In this document: positions 6,742-12,311 of the stretch, in pieces | Numbering within the stretch: the first letter of the stretch is position 1 | How the letters are laid out: each line of letters begins with the position of its first letter | Origin: a virus | Virus record (IMG/VR): IMGVR_UViG_3300046507_000193 | Coordinates: 1-24,506 of that record | DNA: 24,506 nucleotides | Reading direction: 5' to 3' (one strand) | Notes under the pieces: generated by a model | The model's database searches: none | The model's input: only the letters and a program-made list of their open reading frames with translations | What the model was told of the DNA's origin: nothing | Made by a program: the position numbers and the translations under genes

Positions 6742-7173
6742 ATGAACGCTATCGCGACGGCCGGCACCTTGAATGCACCCGCTCTGCGCCGCGTGCGCCG
6801 CGAAGAAATTCGCAATACCGCGTTCACGAGGCCCGACGGTCTGGAACTGTGTTTGGCGTGCTGGAAAGACTGGATGACTGGCGACCAGGATAACGACCTG
6901 GGCGTGAAAACGATGCGCGGCCTGACCGGTGAAGGCGAGGGCGGGCCGGACATCTACGAGGCGCAGCAGGTGGCCGACCAGCGTATTGGCGCCGCGACCG
7001 ACGCCATGATCAACGGTCTCAGCCGGATCCACGTCTGGGCCATCTACCGTTCGTGCAGCATCGCCACTGTGTGGAAATTCCCGAATGCCGATCTGCTGGC
7101 GATCGTCGCCGAGGCCAAGGAACAACTGGCCGAGAAGCTCAAGCAGAATGTTTGCACGGCAACGCTTTTCTGA
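6742..7173 (+). CDS. Candidate late antiterminator (Q-like), 143 aa
   Basis: ATG at 6742 follows AGGAG with a 6-nt gap. Apart from an Arg-rich N-terminal patch (RRVRREEIRNTAF, about residues 16-28) and a Cys/Trp-containing segment (LCLACWKDWM), the protein ends in a long helical region with the conserved-looking core AIYRSCSIATVWKFPNAD and a charged C-terminal helix. I cannot assign a Pfam family by eye. The case for Q function is positional: it is the last rightward gene before the late region, and a strong promoter, short leader and intrinsic terminator begin at its stop codon, as in the lambda Q-pR'-tR' unit. Alternatives are a transcription activator or an unrelated phage protein. Confidence 0.6.
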   Translation: MNAIATAGTLNAPALRRVRREEIRNTAFTRPDGLELCLACWKDWMTGDQDNDLGVKTMRGLTGEGEGGPDIYEAQQVADQRIGAATDAMINGLSRIHVWAIYRSCSIATVWKFPNADLLAIVAEAKEQLAEKLKQNVCTATLF

Positions 7174-7179
7174 TATAGT
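7152..7179 (+). promoter_or_regulatory. Strong extended -10 promoter (pR'-like late promoter)
   Basis: TTGCAC (7152-7157), a 16-bp spacer and TATAGT (7174-7179) with an extended -10 TG at 7171-7172. The TGA stop codon of the upstream gene supplies that TG, so the whole promoter lies in the 3' end of that gene. Start of transcription is expected near 7184-7188. It drives the short leader ending at 7242 and, if antiterminated, the late operon. Confidence 0.72.
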
Positions 7180-7185
7180 CAAGGC

Positions 7186-7242
7186 TCAGGCGGACTTCGT
7201 TCGTCCAGAGAAAAGCCCGGATCGTAAACGTCCGGGCTTTTT
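7186..7242 (+). ncRNA. Short leader RNA between late promoter and terminator
   Basis: The predicted transcript of about 55-60 nt starts just after the extended -10 promoter and ends at an intrinsic terminator. It has a small hairpin GGAC/GTCC (7192-7195 with 7203-7206) and then the terminator stem. By analogy with lambda 6S RNA, this is the default product when the antiterminator is absent. Start position is estimated. Confidence 0.5.
7211..7242 (+). terminator. Intrinsic terminator (tR'-like)
   Basis: GCCCGGA (7215-7221) pairs perfectly with TCCGGGC (7231-7237) around a 9-nt loop, with an A4 run before the stem and a T5 run after it. It is a strong canonical terminator 50-60 bp downstream of the late promoter. 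Confidence 0.9.
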
Positions 7243-7521
7243 GCGTTTACGTCCCTTCGCATGAGGTGCCCCATGAAGCACTAACCCGACTTGAGTCTGG
7301 TCATCACGTAGAAGCGCGACGAGACGCGCACGGGATCACAGTTGCCCGATGAGTGCCGGAGCGCCCGCCCGGCGACACTCAAGAGACGGCGCCACAAGCA
7401 CACAGAACACGAGCTGGCATCGGCCAGAACAGGCGAGCGTCTACCCGGGCGCGCTAACGCCGCCGGACGCTGTACCCGGCAACGAATGTCCCTCCAGGTA
7501 AGCGCCGGCCCGTCGCTGACG
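7243..7521. other. Non-coding gap between leader terminator and hicB
   Basis: No convincing gene on either strand. A GAGGTG-preceded ATG at 7273 opens a frame that stops after three codons (TAA) and again at a TAG nine codons later, which could be a decayed gene start. The plus-strand frame continuing from 7342 is Arg-rich, has only a TTG start, and overlaps hicB; I read it as chance. No terminator for hicB with a T-run is visible. Confidence 0.5.
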
Positions 7522-7935
7522 TCAGGTCACGGCCAGGTCGAGATCTCGGCCGAGCGCCTTGAATGCCGCCGCCAGCGTGTCGATCTTGGTCGCGTGATCG
7601 AGATTCACGATGCGGTTCACCTCCTGCGGTTTCAAGTCCATCAGTCGCGCCAGGTCGGCGGGCCGCACTTTCTGGGCAAGCATCTCGTTCAGAAGCATCA
7701 CCTTTGCCGATGCGCTCAGCGGAAGTTCGATAAGCCGTTCGCCCTCGACCGCTTCAGACGGCAGTGGGACCGGGCGCCGGTCTTCGAAGTAGAAGTCCAT
7801 CGCTGTAAGTAGGGCGCTCGCGCCCTCGATAAGCGCATCGGCCTCATCGTCACCTTGGGCGATCGCTTCGGGGATATCGCGGAACGTAACGATGACGGCG
7901 CCTTCTGCGAAGTCAAATTTAGCAGGGTATTTCAT
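7522..7935 (-). CDS. hicB: HicB-family antitoxin with C-terminal HTH
   Basis: A 137-residue protein. ATG at 7935 is chosen because GGAG lies 6 nt upstream; a TTG twelve bases earlier is less likely. Residues 1-60 form the degenerate RNase H-like HicB domain (MKYPAKFDFAEGAVIVTFRD, then IPEAIAQGDDEADALIEG), and residues about 88-137 contain an XRE-type helix-turn-helix (ADLARLMDLKPQEVNRIV). HicB binds and inhibits the HicA RNase and represses the hicAB promoter. It follows hicA by 66 nt, with a hairpin between the two. The HTH-type DNA-binding end is one of the two known HicB classes. It points against the surrounding late operon. Confidence 0.93.
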   Translation of the reverse strand: MKYPAKFDFAEGAVIVTFRDIPEAIAQGDDEADALIEGASALLTAMDFYFEDRRPVPLPSEAVEGERLIELPLSASAKVMLLNEMLAQKVRPADLARLMDLKPQEVNRIVNLDHATKIDTLAAAFKALGRDLDLAVT

Positions 7936-7973
7936 AGTGCACTCCAATGCGATGTTAGGTCTGGTGCAGTAGA

Positions 7974-7999
7974 GGGCAAACCCCTTTCGGGGTCTGCCT
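7974..7999 (-). promoter_or_regulatory. Hairpin between hicA and hicB
   Basis: GGCA (7975-7978) and ACCCC (7980-7984) pair with GGGGT (7989-7993) and TGCC (7995-7998) around a TTTC loop with a single mismatch. It starts 2 nt after the hicA stop and lacks a U-tract. Since HicB must usually exceed HicA, an mRNA-processing or stabilising role is a reasonable inference. Confidence 0.5.
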
Positions 8000-8001
8000 C
8001 C

Positions 8002-8178
8002 TTATTTCATTCCGAGTTGTTTTTTGACTACCTCGACATACTGGTTCGTAAGTTCTTTACCGGGATGTCGATCCACTGAGGTTTGTTTCCCGTTGTAGTA
8101 GGCTTTCAAGTGACCTTTTCCGTTCTTGAGAACCACACCTTGGGACTTCAACCACCGTACAAACTCAGTCTGTTTCAC
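8002..8178 (-). CDS. hicA: HicA toxin, mRNA interferase
   Basis: A 58-residue double-stranded-RNA-binding-fold protein. GTG at 8178 is chosen because a strong AAGGAGG lies 6 nt upstream. The family hallmark is present: a Gly-rich loop before the catalytic His in GKGHLKAYY (His23), then TSVDRHPGKEL and a C-terminal helix ending VVKKQLGMK. HicA cleaves mRNA and tmRNA and is held in check by HicB. The order hicA-hicB is the usual one. A promoter and inverted repeat lie directly upstream. The cassette would act in plasmid-style maintenance of the prophage or in exclusion of other phages; which one cannot be told from sequence. Confidence 0.94.
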   Translation of the reverse strand: MKQTEFVRWLKSQGVVLKNGKGHLKAYYNGKQTSVDRHPGKELTNQYVEVVKKQLGMK

Positions 8179-8209
8179 TGCACCTCCTTGTTGTGTTGTC
8201 GATGTAGAG

Positions 8210-8252
8210 ATAATAAACAAAAACGTTTATACATGCAAGCATTTTTGTTTAT
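8210..8252 (-). promoter_or_regulatory. hicAB promoter with flanking operator arms
   Basis: Reading leftward, TTGCAT (8238-8233), a 17-bp spacer and TATTAT (8215-8210) form a near-consensus sigma70 promoter. A perfect 11-bp inverted repeat, ATAAACAAAAA (8213-8223) and TTTTTGTTTAT (8242-8252), brackets it, with one arm on the -10 and the other just upstream of the -35. This fits autorepression by the HTH domain of HicB. Confidence 0.75.
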
Positions 8253-8280
8253 ATTCTCCGAATATTTTTGATGTCTCCAC

Positions 8281-8336
8281 CCTGACCCTCGTCAGGACTT
8301 CGCCGCCTGTCGCAGCAATGCGCCGGCGGCTTTTTT
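8281..8336 (+). terminator. Double hairpin with U-run before the structural operon
   Basis: CCTGAC/GTCAGG (8281-8286 with 8291-8296, 4-nt loop) is followed by GCCGCC (8302-8307) and GGCGGC (8325-8330), with an inner CGC/GCG, then T6 (8331-8336). The second element is a good intrinsic terminator for rightward transcription, 16 bp before the first structural gene. Confidence 0.75.
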
Positions 8337-8351
8337 ATTTCCGGGTGAACC

Positions 8352-8822
8352 ATGGCCGCAGGTCCGATCGTCATGCCGAACAAGGCACGGCTGAACTTCT
8401 TCAACGCTACCGACCTGCTGGGCGCGAATACGGCGAACTTCAAACTTGCCCTCGTAACCTCGGCGTGGACGCCGGATAACAGCGACACCGGCAACGAGTT
8501 GTGGGGCGACGTCTCCGCGAACGAGATCGCGGCCGGCAACGGCTACAGCGCGGGCGGCATCGCCCTGACGGGCGTGGCCCTGTCGCAGGCCGGCGGCGCC
8601 GTGAAGTTCACCAGTTCGGCCGCGCAGTGGACGGCAACCGGCGGCAACATCCCGGCCTGGCGCCGTGGCGTCATCTACTACCTCGGCACGTTGAACGGCA
8701 AGGTGAACCCGCTCGTCGGCCACTTCCTGGGCGACAGCACGCCGGCCGACATCCCGGCCACCACGACCGGCAACACCCTGACCATGACGCCGAACGCGTC
8801 CGGCCTCATCGCTGCGAGCTGA
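8352..8822 (+). CDS. Virion structural protein, decoration or fibre type, 156 aa
   Basis: A Gly/Ala/Thr-rich beta protein: NFFNATDLL, FKLALVTSAWTPD, ELWGDVSANEIAAGNGY, then GNIPAWRRGVIYYLGTLNG. I recognise this series of segments from structural proteins of many siphoviruses and podoviruses of Proteobacteria, although the exact virion place (head decoration or fibre) is unclear. No signal peptide or enzyme motif. It opens the structural operon directly after a terminator and is joined to the next gene by a TGACCATG junction, so translation is probably coupled. Confidence 0.75.
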   Translation: MAAGPIVMPNKARLNFFNATDLLGANTANFKLALVTSAWTPDNSDTGNELWGDVSANEIAAGNGYSAGGIALTGVALSQAGGAVKFTSSAAQWTATGGNIPAWRRGVIYYLGTLNGKVNPLVGHFLGDSTPADIPATTTGNTLTMTPNASGLIAAS

Positions 8823-8824
8823 CC

Positions 8825-9124
8825 ATGAGCTATTCCGACATCTTCACCGCCGCGAACGACGCGACGTTCCAGGGGCGCTGCCTCGTGGCCATGTGGAAGG
8901 CCGCGCAGGACGTGGCGAACGAATCCCCGGCGACCGACAACCACGAGGCCCGCGCCGACTGGGCGACTCGCGTTCTGCAGGACCGCTCGAACATCACGCC
9001 GCGCCAGGTCGCCATGCAGGTGCTCGCGAACGCCGTCATCGCCAGTGCGCCAGCCAGCGCTGCTGACGCAGACATCCAGTACCAGGTGAACTCCGGCCTG
9101 GCCGCCATCATCGCCATCGGCTGA
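8825..9124 (+). CDS. Virion-associated hypothetical protein, 99 aa
   Basis: ATG at 8825 is 2 nt after the preceding stop. The protein is mostly helical: MSYSDIFTAANDATFQGRCL, then MWKAAQDVANE and a DHEARADWATRV-like stretch, and an Ala-rich C-terminus (NSGLAAIIAIG). Helical segments of this kind occur in small head or connector-associated proteins; I know no function. It sits between two beta-rich structural proteins and is coupled to both by identical TGACCATG junctions, which supports co-expression in the same assembly step. Confidence 0.7.
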   Translation: MSYSDIFTAANDATFQGRCLVAMWKAAQDVANESPATDNHEARADWATRVLQDRSNITPRQVAMQVLANAVIASAPASAADADIQYQVNSGLAAIIAIG

Positions 9125-9126
9125 CC

Positions 9127-9606
9127 ATGACCACAGCGAAAATCTCTCAGGGCGCGCGCACGCAGCTGTCCGGCGCCGCTGCTGCGTTGAACAGCGCAGG
9201 CAGCGCGACGGCCACGTACATCACCGTCGGCACGATCACGCACAACGCCAGCGGCAAGGTGCCCCTCGACTGCATCGTCGAGCTGGCGATTACCGCGCCG
9301 GCGACGGTGGGCGGCAACAAGCAGGCCGTGCTGTACGCACAGGCCTCGCTCGACGGCACGAACTTCGGTACCGGCCCGACCTCGGGCACGACGACGACCG
9401 ACGAACCGAATTTGCGCCTCGTGGGCATCCTGCCGCTGAACACGAACAGCGGGCTGCAGCGCGATGTGTTCTCGCTGGCGGCCGCGCACCGTGGCAGCGT
9501 GCTGCCCTACGCCACGAAACTGATCGTGAAGCTCGACGTCGGTGCCGCGCTGCCGTCGTCCGGCCACGACGTCTACACCCAAGACTGCAACGGCGACCTG
9601 ACCTGA
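9127..9606 (+). CDS. Putative virion structural protein, 159 aa
   Basis: A beta-rich, Thr/Ala/Gly-rich protein without charged clusters, typical of virion surface proteins. Landmarks: SGAAAALNSAGSATATYITVG (about residues 15-35), the segment GNKQAVLYAQASLDGTNFG, and a C-terminal jelly-roll-like region (KLIVKLDVGAALPSSGHD). The pattern suggests a carbohydrate-binding-like or decoration fold, but no family can be named. It is coupled to the gene before it by TGACCATG and is 4 nt from the large repeat-containing protein after it. Confidence 0.68.
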   Translation: MTTAKISQGARTQLSGAAAALNSAGSATATYITVGTITHNASGKVPLDCIVELAITAPATVGGNKQAVLYAQASLDGTNFGTGPTSGTTTTDEPNLRLVGILPLNTNSGLQRDVFSLAAAHRGSVLPYATKLIVKLDVGAALPSSGHDVYTQDCNGDLT

Positions 9607-9610
9607 TCCT

Positions 9611-10861
9611 ATGGCCTCCTCGATCCTCCTGCCCGCGCGTTGCACGCAGCAGCCTACGCAGGCGCCGCAGATCGACTGGAGCAACCCGATCACGCAGGGC
9701 CTGGCGTTTGCCTACGTGCACGGCGCGGCCGCTATGGGCTTTTGCGTCGGCGGGCAGAACCTCGCGAACTACGTCGCCGCGTCGCTGGTTCCGACACCAA
9801 TCGGCACGGGCGCGCGGTCGGCATCGCTGACCAGCCGGGCCTACACGATCCCGCAGCACGGGCTGACGACCACGAACTACAGCCTGTTCGCGGTCGGTAC
9901 GGCGACGTCGACGACCAGCACGCAGAGCGCGATCGACGCCGACAACAGCAGCCCGCGCTACTTCCAGTTCCGCATCAACGCGGCGAAGGTCGAGTTCATC
10001 CCGTTCAGCACGAGCGTGACCGTCACCGGCCAGCCGTCGTTCCCCATCGCGATGACGGCCGCCGAGCTGGCGCGCGGCTTCACGATGGGGGCCACGGCCA
10101 GCCCGACGCGCACGGCGGCATTCCAGAACGGGCAGATCGCCACCGCGACGCCGACGAATCTGATCGCGCCGACGCAGTCGCTGCCGCTGTCGATTGGTGC
10201 GCGCTCCGGTGGATCCGGGACGCTGGGATGGAACACGGGCGGCCTCGCGATGGTCGCGGGCTGGAGCCGCACGCTGTCCGACGCCGAGATGCTGTCGCTG
10301 GCGGCGAACCCCTGGCAGATCTTCAAGGCGCCGAATCGTCGTCTGCTGGTCGCACTGGCCACGACGACGGACACGAACGTGAGTCCGGCGCCGGGCGCGC
10401 TGGCCCTGACGGGTTACGCGCCCACGATTGCACAGTCGGCGAACCGAAGCGTGTCGCCCGCTGTCGGGGCCCTGACGCTAACCGGCTACGCCCCGACGAT
10501 CACTCGTACAGCGAATGTGAGCGTCACCCCTGGCGCAGGATCGTTGACGCTCACGGGCTACGCGCCCACGGTGACGCGCACTGCGAATCAGTCCGTGCAG
10601 CCTGGCGCCGGCGGCCTGACGCTGACCGGATACGCGCCGCTGATCACGCAGGGCGCCGACAACGCGCCACGCGTGAACGTGGCCACGATCATGCGGATCA
10701 CGACGACGAACAGCACGGCCAATCTCGGAGCCGTGGCCAATGCGGTGGCGCCGATCAGGTCAAAGGGGCCGAACCTCGGGACGATCCTCGACGCTGGCGC
10801 CGTGAACCGCGCGGCCGACCTGGGGCCTGCAACCATTAACCGGACAGTGAGTTTTCCATGA
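9611..10861 (+). CDS. Large structural protein with LamG-like domain and four 24-aa repeats
   Basis: A 416-residue protein. Residues about 20-245 look like a concanavalin/LamG fold: WSNPITQGLAFAYVHG near the start, a Ser/Thr-rich beta middle, and WSRTLSDAEMLSLAANPWQI at the end, a motif common in phage LamG domains. Then come four tandem repeats (residues 256-349; DNA 10376-10657), each holding GALTLTGYAPT-type cores, with the first of 22 and the rest of 24 residues. The last 65 residues are Ala/Asn-rich. LamG domains bind sugars, so a head-fibre or adsorption role is plausible. The short repeats probably form a stalk or platform. Terminal overlap of ATGA with the next gene indicates coupling. 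Confidence 0.75.
   Translation: MASSILLPARCTQQPTQAPQIDWSNPITQGLAFAYVHGAAAMGFCVGGQNLANYVAASLVPTPIGTGARSASLTSRAYTIPQHGLTTTNYSLFAVGTATSTTSTQSAIDADNSSPRYFQFRINAAKVEFIPFSTSVTVTGQPSFPIAMTAAELARGFTMGATASPTRTAAFQNGQIATATPTNLIAPTQSLPLSIGARSGGSGTLGWNTGGLAMVAGWSRTLSDAEMLSLAANPWQIFKAPNRRLLVALATTTDTNVSPAPGALALTGYAPTIAQSANRSVSPAVGALTLTGYAPTITRTANVSVTPGAGSLTLTGYAPTVTRTANQSVQPGAGGLTLTGYAPLITQGADNAPRVNVATIMRITTTNSTANLGAVANAVAPIRSKGPNLGTILDAGAVNRAADLGPATINRTVSFP
10376..10657 (+). repeat. Coding tandem repeat, four units
   Basis: Units begin at 10376 (66 bp), 10442, 10514 and 10586 (72 bp each) and encode a PGAG-x-LTLTGYAP-x-x-x pattern. The protein sequence is better conserved than the DNA, which points to selection on the repeated peptide and not to recent copying. 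Confidence 0.85.
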
Positions 10862-11166
10862 CCATGAACGTCGGCGAGTACGGGCTCGTACTCAACCTGA
10901 ACGTCAACTTCGACATATCGGCCGCGACGTCGCTGCAGCTGGCGATCACGCGGCCGGACAACACGACCATCAACGGCGTGCCGATCGTAGGCGGCACCCC
11001 GTTGGTTACGCCAGACCAGGGCACGTTCGCGGCGAACCAGTACTGCACCTACACGTTCATCGCCGGCGACCTGAACCAGGCTGGCGACTACCGCGCGCGC
11101 CTGACGTACACCGACAGTACGAAGCGGCTGATCTCCGACCAAACCACATTCACAGTGAGCACCTGA
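10858..11166 (+). CDS. Putative Ig-like or baseplate-type structural protein, 102 aa
   Basis: Starts at 10858 (ATGACC) or 10864 (ATGAAC), overlapping the previous stop. A single beta-sandwich-like domain: GLVLNLNVNFDISAATSLQL, TRPDN, TTINGVPIVGGTP, YTFIAGDLNQAGDYRARLTY, ending TTFTVST. The alternating strands and the GDYRARLTYTD segment resemble Ig-like or BppU-type domains of phage surface proteins. No catalytic residues. It is joined to the following GroES-like gene by a TGACCATG junction. I infer a virion decoration or fibre-attachment role. Confidence 0.65.
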   Translation: MTMNVGEYGLVLNLNVNFDISAATSLQLAITRPDNTTINGVPIVGGTPLVTPDQGTFAANQYCTYTFIAGDLNQAGDYRARLTYTDSTKRLISDQTTFTVST

Positions 11167-11168
11167 CC

Positions 11169-11507
11169 ATGCTGAAACCCACCGGCAACCGCATCGTCGT
11201 CCGCATGGACGAGAACATCCAGACCGGCATCGACGGCTTCATCCTGCCGGCCAAGACCGACGCCTGGCGCGCGAAAGACGGCGCCATCACCGGCGAGGGC
11301 CGCGGCGTGGTCGTCGCGGTGGGCCCCGGCGCCCGCCACCCGAAGACGGACAAGCTGATCCCGATGGCCACGCTGATTGGCGACGTCGTGCGTTTCTCCG
11401 ACCTGCAGTACCACAGCTGGACCGAAGAGGGCCACAAGTACGCCCTGATCAGCGAGATGGACGTGCTGGGCGTGGAGATGCCGCACCCGGTGGAGGCTGC
11501 AGCGTGA
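11169..11507 (+). CDS. GroES/Cpn10-like co-chaperonin
   Basis: A 112-residue protein with the order of Cpn10 features: N-terminal LKPTGNRIVVRMDE (as in the LRPLHDRVIVK start of GroES), a mobile-loop region (TGIDGFILPAKTDAW), GEGRGVVVAVGPG, then GDVVRFSD, a roof-like insertion, and YALISEMDVLGV, which matches the ending ILIMSESDILAI of GroES. GroES caps GroEL so that proteins fold inside the cage. Phage versions (gp31 of T4 is the known case) adapt the host GroEL to fold the coat protein. Here the gene sits in the structural operon, shortly before terminase and coat. Divergence from host GroES in the loop is expected; the similarity is read by eye. Confidence 0.8.
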   Translation: MLKPTGNRIVVRMDENIQTGIDGFILPAKTDAWRAKDGAITGEGRGVVVAVGPGARHPKTDKLIPMATLIGDVVRFSDLQYHSWTEEGHKYALISEMDVLGVEMPHPVEAAA

Positions 11508-11734
11508 ATATCCCGTTCATCAATCGAGGCGAAGTTGTCCCGCTGGGCTTGAGCAAGCATGCGGCCGGCCATTGCCTGCAATTCCCTGTCTGGGCGCGCC
11601 GCCGTCGCGGCTACGACCCGGTCCGGGATGAGTTTGTGTCTGGCCGATGGGTATTCGAAGTCGCCATTCGTACTGAGCTGAGCGGCATTTCCCTGCGTTG
11701 GGGATGGACGCGTCGAGCGCAAGCCGCAGCCTGA
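11504..11734 (+). CDS. Small hypothetical protein, 76 aa
   Basis: A GTG start overlaps the TGA of the GroES-like gene (GTGA, 11504-11507), so translation is probably coupled. The protein is basic, with a central WARRRRGYDPVRDEFVSG segment and an Arg/Trp-rich tail (SLRWGWTRRAQAAA). There is no membrane segment. It may bind nucleic acid or a partner protein, but nothing identifies it. Position between a co-chaperonin and small terminase could mean a packaging or assembly accessory factor. Confidence 0.6.
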   Translation: MNIPFINRGEVVPLGLSKHAAGHCLQFPVWARRRRGYDPVRDEFVSGRWVFEVAIRTELSGISLRWGWTRRAQAAA

Positions 11735-11756
11735 CGTAACCAGTTGGAGTAGACCC

Positions 11757-12311
11757 ATGCCGCGCCCGTCCAAACTGACAGACGCGCAGTGGGAGAAGAT
11801 CGGTAAGCGCCTGCTCGCCGGTGAATCCCCATCTGCGCTCGCCCGTGAGTTCGGCGTGAGCAAGTCGACGATCTCCGGGCGTTTTTCCGAACGCGTAAAA
11901 AACGTAAAAGATGCAGCAAATCAAATAGTTGCGGCAGAGAACGCGCTGTCGAAGCTAAACGTTTCCGAACAAATAGCCGCACGTTCGCTTGCCGACGACC
12001 TAAAGGCGATCAGCCAGCACCTGGCCGGCGCAGCGCGCTTCGGTGCCGCGACCGCACACCGACTGTCCGGCATCGCACACAGCAAGGTTGCCGAGATCGA
12101 CGACGCCGCGCCGCTCGATGCCGAAAGCCGTGATGCCCTGACCGACGTCGCCGCACTGACCAAGATGGCGAACGAGGCCAGTGAGATCGGCATGAACCTG
12201 CTGAAGGCGAACAAGGACACCATCGACGATCTGAATAAGCGCGCCACGGAGAAGGCCAGCCCGGCCAATCCGGAGCGCAAGACCGTCTTCAAGATCGTGA
12301 GGTCAGAATGA
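11757..12311 (+). CDS. terS: Small terminase subunit
   Basis: A 184-residue protein. GGAG (11746-11749) lies 7 nt before ATG. The N-terminus is a helix-turn-helix (LTDAQWEKIGKRLLAGES, then ALAREFGVSKSTISGRFSE, residues about 6-44) that would bind the packaging site. The rest is a long helical oligomerisation region (LADDLKAISQHLAGAARFG and ALTKMANEASEIGMNLL), ending in a basic tail. The overlap of four bases with the large terminase gene (ATGA, 12308-12311) and the HTH type fit the small subunit of a headful packaging enzyme. No other candidate is present. Confidence 0.87.
   Translation: MPRPSKLTDAQWEKIGKRLLAGESPSALAREFGVSKSTISGRFSERVKNVKDAANQIVAAENALSKLNVSEQIAARSLADDLKAISQHLAGAARFGAATAHRLSGIAHSKVAEIDDAAPLDAESRDALTDVAALTKMANEASEIGMNLLKANKDTIDDLNKRATEKASPANPERKTVFKIVRSE

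Noticed and set aside
7186-7242. A tRNA-like or riboswitch-like element
   Set aside because: The segment is too short for a tRNA and holds only one weak hairpin and a terminator; the leader-RNA reading fits better.
7273-7320. A holin or lysis gene remnant after GAGGTG
   Set aside because: The frame stops after three codons and again soon after; what follows shows no membrane segment. A decayed gene start is possible but cannot be supported.
7342-7812. A plus-strand frame of 156 codons from a TTG
   Set aside because: It overlaps hicB on the other strand, has no ribosome binding site, and its Arg/His-rich peptide looks like chance translation.
10376-10657. CRISPR-like array
   Set aside because: The 66-72 bp units are coding, in frame, and vary at the DNA level with conserved peptide; there are no separate spacers and no cas genes.
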